From an uncultured Steroidobacter sp. (GTDB lineage Bacteria; Pseudomonadota; Gammaproteobacteria; Steroidobacterales; Steroidobacteraceae): a stretch of 64,000 nucleotides of DNA. The DNA lies in assembly GCA_938008435.1 (NCBI GenBank), contig CALLKK010000016.1, forward strand, positions 49,968 to 113,967. Direction: 5' to 3'. Positions within the stretch are counted from its first letter, which is position 1; each line of letters starts with the position of its first letter. Under the pieces are notes generated by a model. That model saw only the letters and a list, made by a program, of their open reading frames with translations, did not search any database and was not told the origin of the DNA. Positions 36,704-45,916 of this stretch are shown in pieces. The position numbers and the translations under genes are program-made.

Positions 36704-38083
36704 CTAGACAACCTCGAGCTCGGGCATCACGGTGATCTCGAGCGGCTGGTTGTCGCCGTTGACCGTGACGATCGAGACCGGGCGGCGCCAGACGCGCGTG
36801 ATGTACTCGAGCACTTTGCGCGCGCGGTCGGGATCGAGGCCGCGCCCGTCGGTCACATGGTCGTGAACGAGCTCGAGCTTGCCGTCGACGTGAATGCGTG
36901 AAGCGCTCACGGTCGGCGCGCCGAACCCGTACTTCGGTGCAAGCAGCGCATCGTGCAACGCCGAGATGTCCGCATCTTGCACGGTGAGCGTGCCGTGGGC
37001 CGGTCCCTTGTAGCGGAACAGTTGCAGCTCCGCGGCGAGGTCTTGCGTCAGATGATTGCGGATGAAGGCGAAGTCGTCGTCTTCGCACATGATTCTGCGT
37101 GCGTATTCGAGTCCGTGCTGTTCGATGATCTTTTCCCAGATCGAAAAGCCGAGGTGATAAGGGTTGGTCGAGAGCGCAACGGCATCGCCGCTTGCCGTGG
37201 GGCGCACGACGTCGGAGTGGCACTTGATCGCATCGACATACGCAGCTTGCGGCAAGAAGTCCGCTTCACGCAGCAACCGTGCGTGCCAGTACGACGCCCA
37301 GCCCTCGTTCATGATCTGACAGGCGAAGACGGGATAGAAATAAAACGACTCTTCGCGCACCGCGAGGAAGATGTCGCGCTCCCAAGGTTCCATCTCCGGC
37401 GCGTACTGCGCGATGAACCACAGCAGATCCTTCTCCGGATGCGGCGGAATCGGAGAGCGTTTGGCTGCGCCCGTCGTGGGCGGACGCGCCGTATCCGGTC
37501 CGAGCGCGGCGAAACGACGCGCGAAATCATCGTTTGTCGCGGGTGTCGTTTTCTCGGGCACCGCGTCGGGATAACGCGGCCGGCGCAGCGGCTGATCGAC
37601 GTCGATGTGCTGTTCGAGCGAGAGCGCGGCGTCGAGCACGGCTTCGACGCGCTCCAATCCATGCTCTTCGATTGCCATGCCGATCTGGCGCGCGTGGGCA
37701 GCGGCTTGTTCGACGATGTGCTCGCCGACTTGCTCCTGGCTGCGTCGGAAGAGCAGGTTGTTCGCCGAGAAATCCGCGTGACCGAGCACGTGCGCCGTGA
37801 CCAGCACGTTCTCGGCGGCGCTGTTGCTCTGTGCGAGATAAGCGCGCCCTGGATTGCCGGGGAAGACGACCTCGAACAGGCGCGACAAGCCCATTCGATG
37901 CTGGATCAGCTGATAGATGTAACGCACGCCGAAGGACCAGTGCGGCATGCGCACCGGCAAGCCGTAGATCGCGATCTCGGTCATGAAGCTTTCGGGGACG
38001 ACCTCGAACTCGACCGGGTGATACTTGAGCCCCAGGCTCTTCGCGAGCGCTTCGATCTGCTCGATCTGGGTGCGGTCGATCAT
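36704..38083 (-). CDS. SpoVR family protein (YcgB-like)
   Basis: 459 residues with the SpoVR hallmarks: PHWSFGVRYIYQLIQHRMG, FPGNPGRAYLAQSNSAAENVLVTAHVLGHADFSANN and WASYWHARLLREAD near the middle, plus FVRNHL-like FAFIRNHLTQDL. The conserved His/Glu-rich segments suggest a metal-binding or hydrolase-like site. The family is named from a Bacillus cortex gene but is common in non-sporulating proteobacteria as ycgB. Last of the prkA-DUF444-spoVR operon (23-base gap), a starvation and stress-related set in enterobacteria. Confidence 0.92.
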   Translation of the reverse strand: MIDRTQIEQIEALAKSLGLKYHPVEFEVVPESFMTEIAIYGLPVRMPHWSFGVRYIYQLIQHRMGLSRLFEVVFPGNPGRAYLAQSNSAAENVLVTAHVLGHADFSANNLLFRRSQEQVGEHIVEQAAAHARQIGMAIEEHGLERVEAVLDAALSLEQHIDVDQPLRRPRYPDAVPEKTTPATNDDFARRFAALGPDTARPPTTGAAKRSPIPPHPEKDLLWFIAQYAPEMEPWERDIFLAVREESFYFYPVFACQIMNEGWASYWHARLLREADFLPQAAYVDAIKCHSDVVRPTASGDAVALSTNPYHLGFSIWEKIIEQHGLEYARRIMCEDDDFAFIRNHLTQDLAAELQLFRYKGPAHGTLTVQDADISALHDALLAPKYGFGAPTVSASRIHVDGKLELVHDHVTDGRGLDPDRARKVLEYITRVWRRPVSIVTVNGDNQPLEITVMPELEVV

Positions 38084-38106
38084 GAGTGTCTCCGTGGAGT
38101 GCTCGG

Positions 38107-39273
38107 CTATGCCTCTCTGGCGAAGAAATGCCGCACGGCATTCCAGATATCTTCCGTACCGCTCACTCGATACGCACCGACGTTGTCGGTTTCTTCCGCG
38201 AAGGCGAGGAAGAGCTTGCCGAGCTCGCTGTCGGGCATCGAGCCGGCAAGCGGTGCGACCTCGAGAAAGCCCGCGTAATTGATGTCATCGACGAGGTCGG
38301 CCAGCGCAGCCTGCGCCTGCGGTTGATCGGACGGAAAGTTCTCGCCGTCCGACGCATAGAACAGGTACACGTTGTATTGGCTCGGGCTATAGCGCGCGTC
38401 GATGATCTCGCGCACCTTGATAAGGCCGGTCGAGGCGACCGTGCCGCCCGTGCCCGTGACGCGGAAGAATTCCTCTTCTTGAAACTCCCAGGCTTCCGAG
38501 GTGTGCGCGACGAAGACGAGATCGAGATGGCGGTATTGGCGACGCAACCCTTGGATTGCCCAGAAGAAGAATGTCTTCGAGATCTGCCGCTCGCGTTCGC
38601 CCATGCTGCCCGAGACATCGAGCAGCAGAATGACGACGGCCTGCATGGCGGGCTGCTCGCGCTTGGCGAGCTGACGGTAGCGTAGGTCGTCGTCGGTAAA
38701 GGGCGGCGGCTCGACGCCGCTTGCGAGCTGGACGCCCCGGCGCTTGATCGATTCCTTGAGCGAACGCCGCCGATCCAAGCGCGACCGTGCGCCGCGGCGA
38801 TCCCAGCCCTCGCGCGTCCAATCGTCTTCCTTGGCCCTACCTTGTTTCGCTTCGAGATTCGGCAGCTTCATCTCTTCCCAGAGCCAATCGACGATGTCGT
38901 CGATGCGAAACTCGAGCGTGTACTGAATGCTGCCGTCTTCGTTGCCGCCTTGGCCGCGCTGATCGCTGTCCTGAAGCGGCCGGCCGATACGATCGCCGGG
39001 CTTGGCTTGACCTTGCCCGACGCCTTGCTGCTCGTTCGAGCTGCGCAGCTTGAACCGATAGTGTTCCAGCATGCGCACCGGCACGCGCACCGTGCTCGCG
39101 CCGCCGCTCAAGACGTCGGCGCCCGCGACGATCTGCGGCAGATGCTGCTTAACAGCCTCTCTGACCTTCTCGTTGTGACGCAGCCAATCGCGCGCGCCTC
39201 GCGAGAAGAGATCGTACCAGCCGGCTTCGCCGGGACTGCCCGGCCCGGATCCGCCTGACACGTTGTCGCTCAT
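38107..39273 (-). CDS. yeaH: DUF444 family VWA-like protein (YeaH-like)
   Basis: 388 residues, the YeaH/DUF444 family. A basic N-terminal part is followed by FRIDDIVDWLWEEMKLPNLE and a VWA-like domain with a MIDAS-type motif VVILLLDVSGSMGERER. GGAGG lies upstream of ATG 39273. It sits between prkA (21-base gap) and spoVR in a conserved three-gene operon. In enterobacteria YeaG and YeaH are induced in stationary phase under RpoS, and nitrogen-starvation roles are reported. Cytoplasmic. Confidence 0.93.
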   Translation of the reverse strand: MSDNVSGGSGPGSPGEAGWYDLFSRGARDWLRHNEKVREAVKQHLPQIVAGADVLSGGASTVRVPVRMLEHYRFKLRSSNEQQGVGQGQAKPGDRIGRPLQDSDQRGQGGNEDGSIQYTLEFRIDDIVDWLWEEMKLPNLEAKQGRAKEDDWTREGWDRRGARSRLDRRRSLKESIKRRGVQLASGVEPPPFTDDDLRYRQLAKREQPAMQAVVILLLDVSGSMGERERQISKTFFFWAIQGLRRQYRHLDLVFVAHTSEAWEFQEEEFFRVTGTGGTVASTGLIKVREIIDARYSPSQYNVYLFYASDGENFPSDQPQAQAALADLVDDINYAGFLEVAPLAGSMPDSELGKLFLAFAEETDNVGAYRVSGTEDIWNAVRHFFAREA

Positions 39274-39294
39274 GGCTGCTTCGAACCTCCGGAG

Positions 39295-41268
39295 TTACTC
39301 CTGGGCGAGCAAGGTCGTCACATAGCTCAACGCTTCCTTGGCACTGTGCTCGTCGTACCCGTACTCGGTCGTGAGCCGATCCTGCACGGCCGAGATCTTC
39401 TTGCGCGCTTCCTCGTCGGGCCGTGCCGCAGAGGTCACGAGCCGCAGCACGTCGCGGCGCTCTTCGAACAGATACTGTTCGATCGCCTCGCGCATGCGCG
39501 CATGACTGTTCAAGGTGAACTTCTCGCCGGCCTTGTACGCGACCATCGCCTTGCGCACGACTTCCTGGCGGAAGGTGAGCTTGCCGGACTCCGATACCTT
39601 GATCTTCTCCTCCACCGAGCGCAGGAAGCGCTCGTCGGCAGGACGCGATTCTCCGGTGATCGGATCGGTGACCTCGCGATGGTCGAGCGCGGCTTCGACT
39701 TCGTCGAGGTACTTGTCGAGCAGCTGCTGCGCCTCGTCTTCGAACGAGGCGAAGAGCGCGCGATGCACGTCCTCTTTCACCCAGCGGTTGTAGAAATCCT
39801 TGCGCGCAATGACGAGATAGTCGATCCAGAGCTTCTTCGACTTGGCATCCATGCGTGCGTCGGTCTCGATCGAATCCTTGAGCGCGAGCAGCACTTCCAT
39901 GCTCGTCAGGCTCTTCTTGTCGTTGCGCGTGATCGCATTCGAGATCGAGTTGACGATGAAGCGCGGGCTGACGCCGGTCAGACCTTCCTCCGGCGCTTCC
40001 GCGCGCAGCCGCGCCACTTCGGTGTCGGGAAATCCTTCCACGCTCTCGCCCGCGTAGAGCCGCACCTTCTTCGACAAATCGAGTCCCTCCCGTTCCGGTT
40101 TCACCAGACGCGTGAGCACGGCGAAGACCGCTGCGACGCGCAATGCGTGCGGGTCGAGATGCACGTCGCGGAACGCCGGCGCCGAGGAGACCAGCTTGTT
40201 GTAGATGCGGGCCTCTTCGACATACGACAGCGTGTACGGCACCTTGACGATGACCATGCGGTCGAGCAGCGCCTCGTTCTCCTTCTCCTGCAGGAACTTG
40301 TGGAACTCGGCGAGGTTCGTGTGCGCGATGATCGTTTCGTCGAGGTAGATGAGCGGGAAGCGCGAGACCTTGACGTTCTTCTCCTGCGTCAGCGTGAGCA
40401 GCAGGTAGAGGAACTCGCGTTTGACCTTGAGGATCTCGATCATCTCGAGCATCCCGCGGCTTGCCGCGTACACGGCGCCGGACCACGACCACGCGCGCGG
40501 ATCGCCTTCGTCGCCGTATTGCGCCACTTTCGAGAGGTCGACCGAGCCGACGAGATCGGCGAGGTCGGCCGTGGTCGGATCATGCGGCGCGTACGTACCG
40601 ACGCCGACGCGCGCAGCTTCCGACAGGAAGATGCGTTCGACGGGCATGCGCAGGAAGTCGCCTTCGAACTCGCGCTCGAGCCGATCGCGCGCCCAGGGGC
40701 TCAATTCGCCGCGAATCTCGACGCCGTACGTATCGCGGAACTCCGCGCGCAGGCTCATCGGGATGAGATTGAGCGGCGACTCGTGCATCGGCGAGCCTTG
40801 CAGCGCATAGATCGCACCTTCGTCAGTGTGGCTATATTCCTCGAGGCCGCGCTTCAACAGGATCGCCATCGTGGACTTGCCGCCAGATGGCGGGCCTAGC
40901 AGCAGCAGGAGGCGGCGGCCAACATCAGAACCCGCGGCAGCGGCTTTGAAGTAATCGACGACGCGCGAGAGCGACTCGTCGATACCGAACAGCTCGCGCT
41001 TGAACAATTCCTTCGGGTCGCCGCGCTCGCCGCCGTTCGCTGCAAAGTTCGGTGTCTGGGCGTTACGGCCGTACCAGCAGAGCATGTCCCAGAGATATTC
41101 GTGGCTGGTACGCGCCAGTTGACGCGCATTGCCCGGCACGATCGTGCGCAAGAACTCGCCGAACGTTCCCGACCAGTGCTGCGCTCGGTGATTGCGGCTG
41201 TAGGCGCTCAGAGCTTCGACGAAATTCTCGCTGCGTTGCGAGCTTCCCTTTGAGCTGTCCGGCTGCAT
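39295..41268 (-). CDS. prkA: PrkA family serine protein kinase (YeaG-like)
   Basis: 657 residues. The AAA-type N-terminal domain has the P-loop LLLLGPPSGGKST (122-133) and the PrkA-specific GAIYALQGSPMHESPLNLIP. A central segment has RFPLIYLDETIIAHTNLAEF, and a kinase-like C-terminal domain follows. PrkA/YeaG phosphorylates Ser/Thr, with autophosphorylation reported. It is the first gene of the minus-strand prkA-DUF444-spoVR operon; GGAGGG precedes ATG 41268. A 544-base upstream gap probably holds the operon promoter. Confidence 0.95.
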   Translation of the reverse strand: MQPDSSKGSSQRSENFVEALSAYSRNHRAQHWSGTFGEFLRTIVPGNARQLARTSHEYLWDMLCWYGRNAQTPNFAANGGERGDPKELFKRELFGIDESLSRVVDYFKAAAAGSDVGRRLLLLLGPPSGGKSTMAILLKRGLEEYSHTDEGAIYALQGSPMHESPLNLIPMSLRAEFRDTYGVEIRGELSPWARDRLEREFEGDFLRMPVERIFLSEAARVGVGTYAPHDPTTADLADLVGSVDLSKVAQYGDEGDPRAWSWSGAVYAASRGMLEMIEILKVKREFLYLLLTLTQEKNVKVSRFPLIYLDETIIAHTNLAEFHKFLQEKENEALLDRMVIVKVPYTLSYVEEARIYNKLVSSAPAFRDVHLDPHALRVAAVFAVLTRLVKPEREGLDLSKKVRLYAGESVEGFPDTEVARLRAEAPEEGLTGVSPRFIVNSISNAITRNDKKSLTSMEVLLALKDSIETDARMDAKSKKLWIDYLVIARKDFYNRWVKEDVHRALFASFEDEAQQLLDKYLDEVEAALDHREVTDPITGESRPADERFLRSVEEKIKVSESGKLTFRQEVVRKAMVAYKAGEKFTLNSHARMREAIEQYLFEERRDVLRLVTSAARPDEEARKKISAVQDRLTTEYGYDEHSAKEALSYVTTLLAQE

Positions 41269-41812
41269 CGAAACGCCCTCCTCACTCAGAAGCTACCCGA
41301 ACGTTCTCTCGCCCATCACGGTGCGTTGCTCGTGCAACCCACGCTGCGAGCATACGCCCGAGCTCTCGCACGTTCGCCACTTCACGATTGCCCAATCGGC
41401 CGTAAGACAAAGACTGATCCATCGCCGAACATGTTCCATTCGACGCGTTCGCGATCGTCGTTGCCGAGGGGTACGTCACACTTGCGTCGTGCGACGTGAA
41501 AGGAGAAGTGGAGTTGATAGAGAACTCGTGCGGCTCACGCGCGAAGCGGCCGTGTAGCGCACCGTTGCGCATCTCACATCGATGGAGAGCGAAACATACC
41601 CCCTGATTACTCTTTTCGGGTCGATCTTGCAATGCGATTGATTGCTGATCGTGCAACGGCGCTCGTTGGAGCGCCGCTTTCGTGCGGGAGAGATGCGAAA
41701 ACGCACAAGTTGTGTGCGTGTCGCGGCGCGAATGCGCTATCGCTGAACGCGTTCCGATAACTGAAAGGGCCGACAGCGGTCGGCCCTTTCTCGTCAGCGC
41801 GTCACGTTGCGG
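41269..41812. other. Intergenic region upstream of prkA and downstream of lon
   Basis: 544 bases with no convincing gene. A minus-strand open frame at 41282-41656 has no ribosome site, no recognised domain and mixed composition. Two hairpins lie on the lon side: 41657-41676 (8-bp stem, CGGCGCTC) and 41763-41790 (12-bp stem). The rest is the likely promoter and leader of the prkA operon. No clear -35/-10 pair was assigned. Confidence 0.5.
41763..41790 (-). terminator. Hairpin terminator downstream of lon
   Basis: A perfect 12-bp stem (GAAAGGGCCGAC with its reverse complement) and a 4-base loop lie 23 bases after the lon stop. The A- and T-rich ends of the stem supply a short U run in either direction, so it could act on both strands. 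There is no long U-tract beyond the stem. Confidence 0.7.
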
Positions 41813-44200
41813 TCACGCGGCAGCGGTGACCTGTTGCTCGCTCAAGTCGAGGCCGAGCGCTTCGCGGATCACGTCTTCGACGCGGTCGCAGAACACGAAC
41901 TCGATGTCGTGGCGCACGCTCTCGGGCACTTCCTCGAGATCCTTGCGGTTACGGGTCGGTAGCAGCACCTTACGAATGCCGGCACGGTGCGCCGCCACGG
42001 ACTTCTCCTTGATGCCGCCGACCGGCAGCACGAGCCCGCGCAGGCTGATCTCGCCTGTCATCGCCAGATCGTGCCTTACCGTCCGGCCGGTTACGAGGGA
42101 GACGAGCGACGTGAACATCGCCACGCCTGCGCTCGGTCCGTCTTTCGGAATCGCGCCGGCCGGTACGTGAATGTGCACGTCGCTCTTGTCGAAGATCGCA
42201 GGATCGATCCCCAAGCGGCCCAACTGCGACTTGACGAGCGACAGGGCGGCCTGCGCGCTTTCTTTCATCACTTCGCCGAGCTGACCGGTGAGGATCAGCT
42301 TGCCGCTGCCCGGCACGCGCGTCGATTCGATGAAGAGAATGTCGCCGCCGACCGGTGTCCATGCAAGACCCGTCGCGACGCCGGGCACGCTCGTGCGCAT
42401 CGCCACTTCGTTCTCGAAGCGCGGCACCCCCAAGATCGGCTGCAGGTCGTCGACGTCGATGGCCTGCTGTGTGACCTTGCCCTCGGCGATGCGCACTGCA
42501 ACGTTGCGCAGGACGGCGCCGATCGTCCGCTCGAGATTGCGGCAGCCGGCTTCGCGCGTGTAATCGCGCACGATCCGGCGCAGCGCCTCGTCGCTGATCG
42601 AAGCTTGCTCGGGCTTGAGGCCGTTCGCTTCGAGCTGGCGCTTGACCAGGTAGCGCCGTGCGATCTCGACCTTCTCGTCTTCCGTGTAGCCGCTGAGCTC
42701 GATGATTTCCATGCGGTCGCGCAGCGGCCCCGGAATCGTATCGAGCATGTTCGCGGTGGCGATGAACATCACCTTCGAGAGGTCGAACGGCAGACCGAGG
42801 TAGTTGTCCCGGAACGTGTTGTTCTGCTCCGGGTCGAGCACCTCGAGCAATGCCGAGGACGGATCGCCATGCACGCCGGCGCCGAGCTTGTCGATCTCAT
42901 CGAGCATCAGCACCGGATTGCGCGTACCGGCCTTGCGGATCGCCTGAATGATGTTGCCCGGCAGGGCGCCGATGTACGTGCGGCGGTGGCCGCGGATCTC
43001 GGCCTCATCGTGCACGCCGCCCAAGCTCACGCGCGCGAACTTGATGCCGAGCGCACGCGCGATGCTCTGCCCGAGCGAGGTCTTACCGACGCCCGGCGGG
43101 CCGACGAAGCACAGAATCGGGCTGCGGCCTTGCGGATTGAGCTTGCGCACGGCGAGGTACTCGACGATGCGCCGCTTGATCTTCTCGAGGCCGTAGTGAT
43201 CCTCGTCGAGCACTTTGCGCGCGTGCTCGATGTCGATCGATTCGTTGTCGAGCTTCGACCACGGCAGCTGGATCATCCAGTCGATCCAGGTGCGCAGCAT
43301 CGAGTACTCGGCGCTCGCATCCTGCATGCGCTCCATGCGCTTGAGCTCCTTCTTGCATTGCTCGAGCGCTTCTTCGGGCATGCCCACCTTCTCGATCGTC
43401 TCGCGCAGCTCCTGAATCTCCTCGGCCGCTTCTTCTTCCTCGCCGAGCTGCTTGCGGATCTGACGCAGCTGCTCGCGCAGGAGCGCCTCCTTGTGGCGCT
43501 CGTCGATCGCCTCGCGAGTCTGTTCTTCGATCTGGCGCTGCAGGCGCAGCACTTCGATGCGGTTCGTGAGCAGCTCGGTGACGCGGTCGAGACGCGCCTT
43601 GAGATCGATCATCTCGAGCAGCTCCTGCTTCTCGTGAGCCTTGATGTCCATGAAGCTGGCCACGAGGTCGGCGAGCGTCGCGGGCGATTCGACCGCTTGG
43701 ATGGCATTGGCGAGCTCGGCAGGCGCTTGCGGCAGCAACGAGATCGCCTCGGCCGACAGCCGCTTGAGATTGAGCGCGCGCGCTTCGATCTCCGGCGGGT
43801 TTGCCGTCGGGTCCGGCAGATACTCGACGCGCGCGAGCATGAAAGGCAGCCCTTCCTGGAAGTCGAGCACGCGGAAACGCTGCTCGCCCTGCACGACGAG
43901 ATGATGCGTGCCGTCCTGTCCGGTCACATAGCGCACGATGTTGGCGACCGTGCCGATCTTGAACAGGTCGTCCGGCGTCGGCACCTGCGTTTCGGGCTGA
44001 TGCTGCAGCAAAAAGCCGACCTTGCGCTCGGCGCGCACGGCTTCTTGCGCGGCCGCGAGCGAGCGCTCGCGATTGATCGCAACGGGCAGCACGGTGCCGG
44101 GGAACAACACGAGATTGCGGACCGGCACGATGATGAGCATGTCGTCCGAGATCGTCGGGATGTCGTCCTCGTCACGCGGCGGTTTGCGATGATCGTTCAT
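41813..44200 (-). CDS. lon: ATP-dependent protease Lon
   Basis: 795 residues with complete Lon architecture: N-terminal substrate-binding domain (IIVPVRNLVLFPGTVLPVAI), coiled-coil linker, AAA+ domain with Walker A GPPGVGKT (367-374) and VLMLDEIDKLG, and a serine-lysine protease domain (PKDGPSAGVAM, S690; GGIKEK, K733). Lon degrades misfolded and regulatory proteins in the cytoplasm. It lies 10 bases after an Hsp20 gene, so the two appear to form one heat-shock operon. Confidence 0.97.
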   Translation of the reverse strand: MNDHRKPPRDEDDIPTISDDMLIIVPVRNLVLFPGTVLPVAINRERSLAAAQEAVRAERKVGFLLQHQPETQVPTPDDLFKIGTVANIVRYVTGQDGTHHLVVQGEQRFRVLDFQEGLPFMLARVEYLPDPTANPPEIEARALNLKRLSAEAISLLPQAPAELANAIQAVESPATLADLVASFMDIKAHEKQELLEMIDLKARLDRVTELLTNRIEVLRLQRQIEEQTREAIDERHKEALLREQLRQIRKQLGEEEEAAEEIQELRETIEKVGMPEEALEQCKKELKRMERMQDASAEYSMLRTWIDWMIQLPWSKLDNESIDIEHARKVLDEDHYGLEKIKRRIVEYLAVRKLNPQGRSPILCFVGPPGVGKTSLGQSIARALGIKFARVSLGGVHDEAEIRGHRRTYIGALPGNIIQAIRKAGTRNPVLMLDEIDKLGAGVHGDPSSALLEVLDPEQNNTFRDNYLGLPFDLSKVMFIATANMLDTIPGPLRDRMEIIELSGYTEDEKVEIARRYLVKRQLEANGLKPEQASISDEALRRIVRDYTREAGCRNLERTIGAVLRNVAVRIAEGKVTQQAIDVDDLQPILGVPRFENEVAMRTSVPGVATGLAWTPVGGDILFIESTRVPGSGKLILTGQLGEVMKESAQAALSLVKSQLGRLGIDPAIFDKSDVHIHVPAGAIPKDGPSAGVAMFTSLVSLVTGRTVRHDLAMTGEISLRGLVLPVGGIKEKSVAAHRAGIRKVLLPTRNRKDLEEVPESVRHDIEFVFCDRVEDVIREALGLDLSEQQVTAAA

Positions 44201-44210
44201 AGGCTTCAGC

Positions 44211-44615
44211 TCAGTAGGTTGCGAGTCGCAGGACCAAGCAGCCGTTGACGCACGCCTGATCCAGCACTTCGTAGTGCGCCACCGGCAGCACGATGCGCCG
44301 CTCGAATCGCCCGTACGGGATTTCCAAGCGGTGAACGGCCGTCGAGCTACGATTCATCGGCGGGGGACGGATCGCCGTGACGGTGATCGCACCCTCCTCG
44401 ATGGCCACATTGACGTGCTCCGGGGCAACGCCTGGCAGCGCAACCATGACCTGAATCTCTGGTCCGTACGCCACGATATCCACCGGCGGTTCCCAACGGG
44501 GCTGCGCCTCGACGGCGTGCCCGAACCGAAAGAACTGCCGTTGCAGGCGCTGTGCCTGCTCCAGCAATTCGCAAGCCTCGGCCCACATCCAGGAATGAGG
44601 ATTACGAATGGCCAT
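44211..44615 (-). CDS. Hsp20/alpha-crystallin-like small heat-shock protein
   Basis: 134 residues. The alpha-crystallin-type region is recognisable (PPVDIVAYGPEIQVMVALPGVAPEHVNVAIEEGAITVTA and YGRFERRIVLPVAHYEVLDQACVNGCLVLRL), and the N-terminal arm is Trp- and Gln-rich. The C-terminus ends soon after the last strand, without a clear IxI anchor motif. It lies directly upstream of lon. A holding chaperone that passes substrates to proteases is the expected role. Confidence 0.82.
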   Translation of the reverse strand: MAIRNPHSWMWAEACELLEQAQRLQRQFFRFGHAVEAQPRWEPPVDIVAYGPEIQVMVALPGVAPEHVNVAIEEGAITVTAIRPPPMNRSSTAVHRLEIPYGRFERRIVLPVAHYEVLDQACVNGCLVLRLATY

Positions 44616-44649
44616 GCGAAAAACCCCGGTCTAGCGTCATGGAATCTCA

Positions 44650-44677
44650 AGGTTGGGCCTGGCGGGGGAGAGTCAAG
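44650..44677 (-). promoter_or_regulatory. Candidate sigma-32-type promoter upstream of hsp20-lon
   Basis: On the minus strand CTTGACT (44677-44671) is followed after 13 bases by CCCAACCT (44657-44650), approximating the sigma-32 elements CTTGAAA and CCCCATNT at the preferred spacing. It sits 35-62 bases upstream of the hsp20 ATG. The -10 element matches only in part, so this is a candidate based on position and gene content. Confidence 0.35.
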
Positions 44678-44895
44678 AGCCGCCTCCGCGCGGGTTACCC
44701 GCCCGGACTGCCGCCAGCTGCGCAGCGCCTCGTGGCACCCGGCACCGCCGCCATGCGCGGCTGCGGGCCGATGCCCACACCTATTAAGATGCAAACGCTG
44801 GAGGACCGCCGTGGATCCGCCGCATGGGGCGTGACGGTGCGTCCGCAGCTTAGTCCCGCTCGGGTAGCTCAACGGCGCTCGCTAACGCAGTCTCG

Positions 44896-45483
44896 ATGGC
44901 CCATCGCTTCACACCGCAGTTCTACGAACGCTTCTATATGAATCCGCGGACTCGCGTGACGACGCGGGCCGAGATGGAGCGCCGTGCCGAGGCGGTCGGG
45001 GCGATCGTCAAGCAGCTCGAGATCAAGGTGGCGCGGATTCTCGACGTCGGCTGCGGTCTCGGCTGGATGCGTGCGGGGCTGCTCGCGGCGTTTCCGCGCG
45101 CCAAGTACGTCGGTCTCGAGGTGAGCGAGCACCTGTGCGCGCAGTACGGATGGGTGAACGCCTCGATCGCGAGCTACCAGCCGCGCGGTGCGTTCGACCT
45201 CGTCATCTGCTACGACGTCTTTCAATATCTTTCCGATGCCGAAGCGCGGCGGGCGTTCGCCAATATCGCGCGCTTCTGTCGCGGGGCGCTTTACTTCCAC
45301 GCGCCGACCACGGAGGACTGGAAGCACAACGCCGACCGCACGTGCAGCGATGCGGCGATTCGCCTACGGCCTGCGGGCTGGTATCGCGCCCGGCTCGAGC
45401 GCTCCTTCAAACATGCGGGCTTAGGTGTCTATGTGCGCCGCGGCGTACCGCTCCATCAGTGGGAGCTCGAGAAGGCCCGCTGA
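44896..45483 (+). CDS. Class I SAM-dependent methyltransferase
   Basis: 195 residues. Motif I is VARILDVGCGLGWMRAGLL (about residues 45-63, GxGxG-like), with the acidic end of strand 2 in YVGLEVSE and motif IV in FDLVICYDVFQYLSDAEARRAF. It is a small, single-domain methyltransferase. The substrate is not evident. The gene stands alone with about 280 bases upstream and over 400 bases downstream. Confidence 0.83.
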   Translation: MAHRFTPQFYERFYMNPRTRVTTRAEMERRAEAVGAIVKQLEIKVARILDVGCGLGWMRAGLLAAFPRAKYVGLEVSEHLCAQYGWVNASIASYQPRGAFDLVICYDVFQYLSDAEARRAFANIARFCRGALYFHAPTTEDWKHNADRTCSDAAIRLRPAGWYRARLERSFKHAGLGVYVRRGVPLHQWELEKAR

Positions 45484-45916
45484 CCCGATGCGCCGCCTCG
45501 GTGCAGTCTGAGCATCTGCCGCGCGACGATCGCTTCCTCAGACGATCGGTCTCATTCGTTGCTTGCCTATGTTGCATCTGGCTCAGTTGTAAGCACTGAG
45601 CGCTCGATTGCACTGCCACGGAACACAGCGCGTCGTGCGTTGTCTGTTGGCGCGAGGGTCATCGGACGAACGCATGGAGCACGCGTCGCGGAAAGGATGC
45701 AGGCAATGCTAGCTTGATGCGCGACGCTTTCCCACTTGCTTACGTCAAAGGGGCAATCGATCAACGATTGCCGCCAACCGATTCATGAATGTCATTCCGC
45801 TCGCCGCATTTATTCCGTGCAGCGAGTTCGCGAAAGTACGACCCAAGAAAAAGTGATCGGAACGGAAGTGACGCAGCCGGAGAGCTGCGGGCTCCGTGAA
45901 TTTGAAGGGTAAGGTC
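45484..45916. other. Intergenic region between methyltransferase and LpxR-like gene
   Basis: 433 bases (412 if the downstream gene starts at GTG 45896). No gene is supported; open frames on the minus strand at 45567-45764 and 45745-46017 have no ribosome site and overlap the next gene or its upstream region. It likely carries the promoter of the LpxR-like gene. No terminator hairpin with a U-tract was seen after the methyltransferase. Confidence 0.45.

Noticed and set aside
41282..41656. Minus-strand open frame of 124 codons upstream of prkA
   Set aside because: No ribosome site, no recognised domain and uneven composition; it lies in the likely promoter and leader region of the prkA operon.
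44830..44895. Stretch with GGGTAGCTCAACGG resembling a tRNA D-arm
   Set aside because: No matching acceptor stem, anticodon arm or T-arm could be found around it.
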